64,000 bases of DNA from an uncultured Piscirickettsiaceae bacterium (GTDB taxonomy: Bacteria; Pseudomonadota; Gammaproteobacteria; Methylococcales; Cycloclasticaceae), in contig CAJXSK010000010.1 of the NCBI GenBank assembly GCA_913061075.1, positions 1 through 64,000 of the forward strand, written 5' to 3'. Both the position numbers and the translations under genes were made by a program. The notes below the pieces were generated by a model that saw nothing but the letters and a program-made list of their open reading frames with translations, ran no database searches and had not been told where the DNA came from. Numbering within the stretch: position 1 is the stretch's first letter; every line of letters starts with the position of its first letter. Shown here in pieces: positions 58,951-64,000 of the stretch.

Positions 58951-60747
58951 ATGGCGCAAACAAATACAACGAATCAAAAAGGCGACAGTCCCAAGCCAAA
59001 ACATATCGTCTCGTTAAAAGATTTATTGCCATTTTTAAAGCCCTATCGCTTACAAGTAGCTATTGCTTTTGTGTTACTAAGCTTGGCTTCTGCAACGTTA
59101 CTATTAGTGCCATTAGCCTTTCGTGATTTAATTGATGTGGGCTTTGGTGAAAGTGATGGTGCCGTCCCGGCTATTAATATTGATACTAAGTTTGGCGTGC
59201 TATTTGGCTTGGCTGCTTTTTGGGCGCTTATGGTAGCTTCTCGGTATTACATGGTGTCATGGATAGGTGAGCGAGTAACAGTGGATTTACGCAGTGGTGT
59301 GTATGCCAGTGTATTAAGGCAATCGCCACAGTTTTTTGAAACCTTGCAAACAGGTGAAGTGCTTTCTCGTTTAACGGGCGATACCACGCTTATTCAAACG
59401 GTTGTTGGTAGCTCCGCATCAATGGGATTACGCAGCGTGTTTCAGTTTGTGGGTGGCATGATTATGCTCGCGGTGACTAGCTTTTACTTGTTTTCAATCA
59501 ACATCGGTTTAATGGTCTGTTTGATTTTTCCCATCATGCTCATTGGCCGTTCAGTCAAAAGACTCTCACGTGAATCACAAGACCGTATCGCCGATAGTTC
59601 CGCGATGGCCGGTGAAATTTTAAATGCGATGCCAACTGTGCAATCTTATACGCAAGAAACGCGAGAAACGAACCGCTTTACTCATAGCGCACAGTTAAGC
59701 TTTTTAACCGCGATTCGTAGAACAAAGGTCAGGGCATTACTCACTGCAGTGATTATTACCGCAGTAATGGGCGCAATTATTTTTGTATTATGGTTAGGTG
59801 CGCGCCAAGTAAGTGAAGGAGTAATGACTGGAGGCGAACTGGCTTCATTCGTCTTATATGCCGCCATGGTGGCCGGTAGTGTGAGTACTATGGCACAGGT
59901 ATGGGGAGACATTATGCGTGCAGCTGGTGCCACTGAACGTTTGCTCGAATTATTGCATGCAGAAACAGCGATTACTGAAGCAATAAATCCATTACCATTA
60001 GCAAGCCTGTCACAAGCCAACATTCAATTTAACAAGGTGACATTTCACTACCCATCACGGCCACGTAGCCCTGCATTAAATAACGTTAATCTGCACATTA
60101 ACGCAGGTGAAACCGTTGCCTTAGTTGGGCCATCAGGTGCAGGAAAGACCACCATTTTTCAACTGTTGTTACGATTCTACGATGCGCAAACTGGCAGCAT
60201 TACCATAAATGATCAAAATATTAATGACATTAGCTTGCATGATTTACGGGGCTTAATTGCAATTGTCCCGCAAGATCCCGTGATATTTTCTGCCAATGTA
60301 TTAGAAAATATCCGTTACGGACAACCCAACGCTACGGATGACGCCGTAATCGCCGCGGCGACTGCCGCACAAGTCGCGCAATTTGTGCCGCAATTACCCG
60401 ATGGTTACAACACCTTCTTAGGCGAGCGTGGTACACGTTTGTCGGGTGGGCAAAGGCAACGTATTGCCATTGCACGCGCCATGTTAAAAAACGCGCCTAT
60501 TTTATTATTAGACGAAGCCACCAGCGCACTGGATGCTGAATCTGAAATACTCGTACAAGAAGGGCTCGATGCCGCCATGCAAGACAGAACGACACTGATT
60601 ATTGCCCACCGGTTAGCCACGGTACAAAAAGCCGATAAAATCGTCGTCATGGAAAATGGTGAGATTGTAGAAACAGGCGATGCGGTCGAGCTACGAAAAA
60701 AAGGCGGCTTGTACGCAAGGCTTGCTGACTTGCAGTTTGAAAACTGA
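58951..60747 (+). CDS. ABC transporter, fused permease and ATPase (ABCB/MsbA-like exporter)
   Basis: 598-residue half-transporter. The N-terminal ABC membrane domain (about 30-320) has six predicted helices; the ATPase domain has Walker A GPSGAGKT (393-400), signature LSGGQ (497-501) and Walker B ILLLDEATSALD. It resembles MsbA-type lipid or drug exporters and the ABCB group of alphaproteobacteria, but the substrate cannot be told. It is the last clearly core gene before the tRNA-Asn scar. The stop lies in an inverted repeat. Confidence 0.93.
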   Translation: MAQTNTTNQKGDSPKPKHIVSLKDLLPFLKPYRLQVAIAFVLLSLASATLLLVPLAFRDLIDVGFGESDGAVPAINIDTKFGVLFGLAAFWALMVASRYYMVSWIGERVTVDLRSGVYASVLRQSPQFFETLQTGEVLSRLTGDTTLIQTVVGSSASMGLRSVFQFVGGMIMLAVTSFYLFSINIGLMVCLIFPIMLIGRSVKRLSRESQDRIADSSAMAGEILNAMPTVQSYTQETRETNRFTHSAQLSFLTAIRRTKVRALLTAVIITAVMGAIIFVLWLGARQVSEGVMTGGELASFVLYAAMVAGSVSTMAQVWGDIMRAAGATERLLELLHAETAITEAINPLPLASLSQANIQFNKVTFHYPSRPRSPALNNVNLHINAGETVALVGPSGAGKTTIFQLLLRFYDAQTGSITINDQNINDISLHDLRGLIAIVPQDPVIFSANVLENIRYGQPNATDDAVIAAATAAQVAQFVPQLPDGYNTFLGERGTRLSGGQRQRIAIARAMLKNAPILLLDEATSALDAESEILVQEGLDAAMQDRTTLIIAHRLATVQKADKIVVMENGEIVETGDAVELRKKGGLYARLADLQFEN

Positions 60748-60784
60748 TCGTTAATGGTAAATTCACCAATTTAGTTAACGATCA
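60745..60784 (+). repeat. 10-base inverted repeat spanning the ABC transporter stop codon
   Basis: TGATCGTTAA (60745-60754) and TTAACGATCA (60775-60784) are exact inverted copies, and TGGT (60755-60758) with ACCA (60765-60768) extends the arm with a six-base bulge. The stop codon of the transporter is inside the first arm. No T tract follows, so termination is not proven. Confidence 0.6.
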
Positions 60785-60852
60785 AGCTGGCTGATCTCTT
60801 GATTGTCAGAATAGCTAGCCCCGTGATTTTACTTGAATAACCTTACTCCAAT

Positions 60853-60887
60853 AAAAAAGCCCCAGCATCGTAAAAAGCTAAGGCTTT
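60853..60887 (-). terminator. rho-independent terminator of the tRNA-Asn locus
   Basis: Read on the minus strand, a 9-base stem with two G-U pairs (60877-60885 with 60858-60866) and a ten-base loop runs into six T residues (60858-60853). It starts ten bases after the tRNA-Asn 3' fragment, so it is probably the original tRNA terminator. Confidence 0.75.
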
Positions 60888-60894
60888 GATATAA

Positions 60895-60941
60895 GGCTCC
60901 TCCGACTGGACTCGAACCAGTGACCCAATGATTAACACTCA
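60895..60941 (-). pseudogene. 3' half of a tRNA-Asn gene (att-type scar)
   Basis: On the minus strand this reads from the GTT anticodon (revcomp of 60934-60936) through the TCAT anticodon arm, variable loop, T-arm (ACTGGTTCGAGTCCAGT) and the 3' acceptor strand CGGAGGA plus discriminator G, closely matching bacterial tRNA-Asn(GUU). The encoded end is CCT rather than CCA. The 5' acceptor strand and D-arm are absent: upstream sequence does not pair with the acceptor. It cannot be functional alone. Such a fragment is what an integrase leaves at the far end of an element inserted in a tRNA gene. Confidence 0.82.
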
Positions 60942-60970
60942 CCACTTGTTTTGATAGATGTGTAAAGCAT

Positions 60971-61103
60971 ACTTCGCTTCTGGTTAAAGTTTGGCGGGCA
61001 TCTAAAATGAGGAACTATGAGCTCACTCAATCATGTATGCATACAATTTGAACAAAGCATAAACCATATATGGATTTCCGACAATATATCGAAGAAGCGA
61101 AGT
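60971..61103. repeat. spaced 11-base inverted repeat and palindromes in the island edge
   Basis: ACTTCGCTTCT (60971-60981) recurs as its exact complement (61093-61103), 111 bases apart. Between them lie a 12-base palindrome TGTATGCATACA (61034-61045) and a 10-base one CCATATATGG (61064-61073). This could be integrase arm sites, operators or the remains of an element end. Within 60942-61329 I see no intact gene. Confidence 0.4.
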
Positions 61104-61267
61104 TGTTTGAGGGCTTTGTACTAAGTGTTTATAGGAGCGGTTTGTAAGGAGGTACGGGCGAGCTAAAAAGGCAGCATATTACCCCGAGCCCGATTTCCGA
61201 TGAAGAGGCTTATCAGAGGAAGCTTATTTTTACTCCAGACAAGGAGTTGTCCATATGTGCTGCATGA
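61070..61267 (+). pseudogene. decayed reading frame with one in-frame stop
   Basis: The frame starts at ATG 61070 and gives 25 residues (MDFRQYIEEAKLFEGFVLSV...) before TAA at 61145-61147. The same frame then stays open for 39 more codons, GELKRQHITPSPISDEEAYQ onward, ending at TGA 61265-61267. The composition looks protein-like on both sides of the stop, suggesting a gene remnant. The family is not recognised, and chance cannot be excluded. Confidence 0.3.
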
Positions 61268-61329
61268 CGGCATAAATGTATTTTTTATATCTAAAAATGA
61301 GGTGATTCTTATTTATTAAAAGATTTTGT

Positions 61330-61358
61330 TTGATATTGACAGTATTACTGTTTATATT
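61330..61358 (+). promoter_or_regulatory. promoter of the MerR / VIT-vWA operon
   Basis: TTGATA (61330-61335) and TATATT (61353-61358) are 17 bases apart. The predicted transcription start is within a base or two of the merR ATG at 61366, and no ribosome-binding site precedes that ATG, so the message may be leaderless. Classic MerR promoters have 19-20-base spacers; this one is normal. Confidence 0.55.
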
Positions 61359-61366
61359 AACTGTCA
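61337..61366 (+). promoter_or_regulatory. candidate MerR operator (dyads inside promoter)
   Basis: ACAGTA-T-TACTGT (61339-61351) is a perfect 13-base dyad located wholly in the spacer between -35 and -10, where MerR proteins bind. A second, wider dyad TGACAGT (61337-61343) with ACTGTCA (61360-61366) shares its left arm and covers the -10 box. Three ACAGT half-sites in all. Autoregulation is inferred. Confidence 0.5.
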
Positions 61367-61797
61367 TGAAAGAAAAAAAGAGTTTATACACATTAGATGA
61401 GCTATGTAGTTTAGTTGATATGCCTCGTCGGACAGTGCGCTATTACATCCAAGTTGGATTAATTGATCGACCAGGTGGTTCGGGTCGAGGCGCACACTAT
61501 AACAATCAGCACCTAGACCAACTATTAGAAGTTCGAAAGTGGCAACGAGCAGGGTTGTCTCTCGAACGTATCCGTGAGCTTGTTACATCACCGACTAGTG
61601 AGACTGTGATTCCACCTTTACCAAAACGTAAGAAAGGAGCAGTAGAGGTTTGGAGCCACATTGTGATTGATGACGGAATAGAAATAACGATAAACCCGAA
61701 GCAGGCAAATTTGTCCCATGAAGAAGTTCGGAAATTAGCAAAAAATGTTATACAACTCTATGAAAAAATACGCTCAGACAGGGAGAATAAACGATGA
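61366..61797 (+). CDS. MerR-family transcriptional regulator
   Basis: 143 residues from the ATG at 61366. The winged helix-turn-helix is at the start (YTLDELCSLVDMPRRTVRYY, then GLIDRPGGSGRGAHY), and a helical part (LDQLLEVRKWQRAGLSLERI) fits the MerR fold. The C-terminal part is short, with a beta-rich stretch (VWSHIVIDDGIEITI) and a final helix; no metal-binding cysteine pair is seen, so the effector is not a thiol-bound metal. The TTG-led extension from 61330 would run through the promoter and is rejected. It overlaps the VIT-vWA gene by four bases. Confidence 0.88.
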   Translation: MKEKKSLYTLDELCSLVDMPRRTVRYYIQVGLIDRPGGSGRGAHYNNQHLDQLLEVRKWQRAGLSLERIRELVTSPTSETVIPPLPKRKKGAVEVWSHIVIDDGIEITINPKQANLSHEEVRKLAKNVIQLYEKIRSDRENKR

Positions 61798-63911
61798 TGG
61801 AAAACACAGCTGCGGTACTTGGGTCAGCGAATGATAACAACATTGTTCTTGAATCAGTTGATATTGATGCAACATTAAAAGGGGTATACGCTGAGGTTGA
61901 TGTCACCCAAGTCTATCGGAACCAAGAACAGCATAATATTGAAGCGGTCTACACATTTCCATTGCCACTGGATGCCGTACTACTTAGTCTATCGTTGGAG
62001 CTCAACGACAAAGTACTCCGAGGTGTTGTACAAAGTAAATCTACAGCTGCAGATAAATATGAAGACGCTATTTCAGACGGAGATTCTGCTGTGCTTCTTG
62101 AACAAATAGAGCCCGGTCTTTATACCTTAAATGTGGGTAATATTCAGCCTAGTGAAAAAGCCGTCATTCGATTGAAGTATGGTCAGCTACATAAGTGGCA
62201 AGGAGACAGTTTACGTTTTTACATGCCGACGACGGTTGCTCCTCGATATGGCGACCCACTTGCTTCCGGTTTGGCGCAACATCAGGTGCCAGAAGCTGCC
62301 TTAATGGCTGAAAATGTTTTTTCATTGGTTGTCAAAATTAAAGGAGAACTGGCGCACTCAGATTTCAATTGTCCCACGCATACTATTGCTGTTTCGACTG
62401 TGGATTCGGTAAAAGAGGTTAGTTTATCGGGTAGTACAGCGCTAATGGATCGAGATTTTGTGCTGATCATTAAGGAGCCAGAAGGATCCGTTAATGAGGC
62501 GCTCACAGTTTCTGACCAAGGCTACTCACTTGTTCTTACCTCATTTCATCCGACCTTTCCCGTTGAGAAACCAAGCTTATCACGCTGTATAAAACTGGTT
62601 GTCGATTGTTCGGGGTCAATGAGTGGTGACTCAATCAGGCAAGCAAAAGTGGCGTTGCATGAAATTCTTTCTCTACTTAAACCGAACGATAGTTTTAATA
62701 TAATTCGGTTTGGCTCTGACTTCCAAATGCTATTTAAAGAACCGCGCATAGCATCTGATGCCTACCTCCTGATGGCTAAAGAATATGTTGAAGAAATTAA
62801 TGCTGACATGGGAGGAACCGAAATTGGACTAGCAATGGAAGCGGCCTACCACGGCAATGGAAGTGACGGCCCGTCATCTGATCTTTTATTGATTACTGAT
62901 GGAGAGGTGTGGGATCACGAAAGTGTTATTGAAACAGCACGCCAATCAGGTCACAGGGTTTTTACTGTTGGAGTAGGTAGTGCTGTTTCTGAAGGGTTTG
63001 TCAGGCAAATCGCTGATGTCAGCTCTGGAGCTTGTGAACTGGTCAGCCCTGGTGAAAACATGGCAGATCGTATCGTTCATCACTTCCGACGTATCGGACA
63101 GCCTAAGTCAAAAACGGTTCGAGTTGAATGGCCGGTTCCGCCAGTTCGTCAAATACCTTCAAAAGTTGAAGCAGTTTATGCAGGAGATACATTAAATATT
63201 TTTGGTTGGTTCAACGAACCGATTGCTGGAATCGTAAAGCTGACGATGGAGCTTGAAAATGGACAAACAATTCACCAGGACATAAAAATTCTTTCAGAAA
63301 CATTGCATCATGCAGAAAATGGGCTGGCACGAATTGCTGCGTATGCTCGTTTGCCAGAGATGGCGCCGGATCAGTCGGCAGTGTTAGCAGAGCAATATCA
63401 ACTTATGACCCAATATACAAGCTGCGTTTTGGTTTATGAGCGCGAAGAAAGTCAAAAAGCAGAGGAAGTTCCAGCGATTCGTAAAGTACCGCAAGTATTA
63501 GCGGCTGGTTGGGGGGGTATTAGTAGTGTTGATTGCTGCGAATTTATGGATACAGATGTTGATTTTGACTTGCATACATTTTTGCGTAGGGAGTCTTCAT
63601 ATTTTTCCCATTTGGTTGAAGAGTTGAATGACCGCTACCTAGACACCCATACAGCAAAGCTTGAGGTGATAACGGTTTCAGTGCTGACAGTCATGGGGCT
63701 CAATTCATATATTTCTGAACAATTATTAAACCTCATTGATAATGGTTATACAGAACGAGCAGTTGTAGTCACTTTCCTATCAATGCTTTCTGATAGTGAT
63801 TATGGAAACACTTTTTCTCGTCATATGAAGCGATTAATCCGGATGGCAGCCAAGGGTGTTGAGTATAATGCGGCCTTGAGTGAGGCGGTTGATCGAGTTA
63901 TCAGTGACTAG
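61794..63911 (+). CDS. Cytoplasmic VIT + von Willebrand factor A domain protein
   Basis: 705 residues without signal peptide or membrane helix. An N-terminal VIT domain (about 10-135, with AVYTFPLPLDAVLLSL) is followed by a vWA domain (about 262-435) with all MIDAS elements: D271-x-S-x-S (DCSGSMS), T342 in GGTEIG and D369 in ITDGEVWD. The YQLMTQYTSCVLVYERE segment after it is typical of VIT-vWA proteins; the last 130 or so residues form a helical region of unknown role. GGGAG eight bases upstream supports the ATG at 61794. Translationally coupled to merR. Such proteins usually act as metal-dependent protein-binding scaffolds; the partner is not known. Confidence 0.9.
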   Translation: MMENTAAVLGSANDNNIVLESVDIDATLKGVYAEVDVTQVYRNQEQHNIEAVYTFPLPLDAVLLSLSLELNDKVLRGVVQSKSTAADKYEDAISDGDSAVLLEQIEPGLYTLNVGNIQPSEKAVIRLKYGQLHKWQGDSLRFYMPTTVAPRYGDPLASGLAQHQVPEAALMAENVFSLVVKIKGELAHSDFNCPTHTIAVSTVDSVKEVSLSGSTALMDRDFVLIIKEPEGSVNEALTVSDQGYSLVLTSFHPTFPVEKPSLSRCIKLVVDCSGSMSGDSIRQAKVALHEILSLLKPNDSFNIIRFGSDFQMLFKEPRIASDAYLLMAKEYVEEINADMGGTEIGLAMEAAYHGNGSDGPSSDLLLITDGEVWDHESVIETARQSGHRVFTVGVGSAVSEGFVRQIADVSSGACELVSPGENMADRIVHHFRRIGQPKSKTVRVEWPVPPVRQIPSKVEAVYAGDTLNIFGWFNEPIAGIVKLTMELENGQTIHQDIKILSETLHHAENGLARIAAYARLPEMAPDQSAVLAEQYQLMTQYTSCVLVYEREESQKAEEVPAIRKVPQVLAAGWGGISSVDCCEFMDTDVDFDLHTFLRRESSYFSHLVEELNDRYLDTHTAKLEVITVSVLTVMGLNSYISEQLLNLIDNGYTERAVVVTFLSMLSDSDYGNTFSRHMKRLIRMAAKGVEYNAALSEAVDRVISD

Positions 63912-63955
63912 TGTAAAAAGAGTCTGGTTTTATAATTGATAGGGGGCAAATAGTT

Positions 63956-64000
63956 ATGCTTGTTAAACAATGGTTTATTGGTTGGGATGTCGGCGGTTGG
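63956..64000 (+). CDS. Third gene of the cassette, first 15 codons only
   Basis: ATG at 63956 is preceded by AGGGGGC (63941-63947) at a fair distance and opens a frame to the window end: MLVKQWFIGWDVGGW. The gap from the VIT-vWA stop is 44 bases. The FIGWDVGG pattern recalls the first strand and phosphate loop of actin-like/RNase H-like folds, but 15 residues are too few for assignment. Confidence 0.6.
   Translation, partial: MLVKQWFIGWDVGGW

Larger units (their letters stand above)
60942..64000. mobile_element. left part of a putative genomic island integrated at tRNA-Asn
   Basis: Inferred from the displaced tRNA-Asn 3' end with its native terminator at the left edge, the sudden change from packed core genes to about 400 non-coding bases with palindromes and a broken frame, and the accessory MerR / VIT-vWA genes. 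The right border, the integrase and the restored tRNA-Asn would be beyond the window. No integrase or transposase gene is visible here, so the extent is unknown. Confidence 0.5.

Noticed and set aside
60895-60990. A complete tRNA-Asn gene
   Set aside because: No 5' acceptor strand complementary to CGGAGGA and no D-arm are found upstream on the minus strand.
61330-61365. Hydrophobic N-terminal extension of the MerR protein from TTG
   Set aside because: The stretch is promoter and operator sequence; a hydrophobic leader before a helix-turn-helix is not expected.

Overview
The window is an A+T-leaning gammaproteobacterial chromosome segment, densely packed and almost entirely coding. The opening order miaA-hfq-hflX-hflK-hflC-yjeT-hisZ-purA-rnr-rlmB, the fleQ-fleSR flagellar hierarchy, a sodium-pumping oxaloacetate decarboxylase (oadGAB), and the block yciO / M50 protease / trpS / ppnP / pykA / scpAB / rluB all point to a polarly flagellated, probably aquatic or marine gammaproteobacterium, perhaps of the Thiotrichales/Piscirickettsiaceae type. 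Genus cannot be fixed from sequence inspection alone.

Layout. 1-11105: the miaA (5'-truncated by the window edge) to rlmB cluster for tRNA and rRNA modification, RNA turnover and membrane proteolysis, then a YcxB-like membrane protein. 11115-14882: ribosomal operon rpsF-rpsR-DUF2232-rplI with a readable promoter and structured leader and a strong terminator, then dnaB. 14940-17390: alr-radA. 17387-19737 (minus): corC-like, FHA and PilZ genes. 19872-29565: flagellar regulators fleQ, fleS, fleR (with a sigma-54 promoter before fleS) and fliEFGHIJ. 29602-32853: oadGAB. 32889-36733: dusA, folE, hemH and small genes. 36730-39732: an HDOD gene (minus) and a receiver-like/GGDEF/EAL gene. 39800-46517: mrcB with an LpoP-like lipoprotein gene, an unknown gene, a YoaA/DinG helicase, tsaB, yciO. 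46517-52533: M50 protease, trpS, ppnP, pykA, scpA, scpB, rluB. 52541-54172 (minus): diguanylate cyclase and sufT. 54295-60747: YihY membrane protein, glnS, a degenerate HD-GYP protein and an ABC exporter.

The only clearly accessory part is the right end. At 60895-60941 the minus strand carries only the 3' half of a tRNA-Asn gene followed by its own rho-independent terminator (60853-60887). This is the scar expected where an integrating element used tRNA-Asn as its attachment site. To its right lie about 400 bases of palindromes and a decayed reading frame, then a small operon: a MerR-type regulator with a dyad operator inside its own promoter, a cytoplasmic VIT + von Willebrand A protein with intact MIDAS residues, and the first 15 codons of a third gene cut by the window end. 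This MerR / VIT-vWA / unknown cassette on a tRNA-Asn island is the best candidate for an undescribed system. Its remaining genes, its integrase and the restored tRNA-Asn should lie beyond base 64000.

A second theme is cyclic-di-GMP. FleQ with the LFRS motif, a PilZ protein, an I-site-bearing diguanylate cyclase, an EAL protein with degenerate receiver and GGDEF domains, and an HD-GYP protein that has lost its HD dyad are scattered among housekeeping genes near the flagellar cluster. No complete tRNA, rRNA, CRISPR array or insertion sequence was found.
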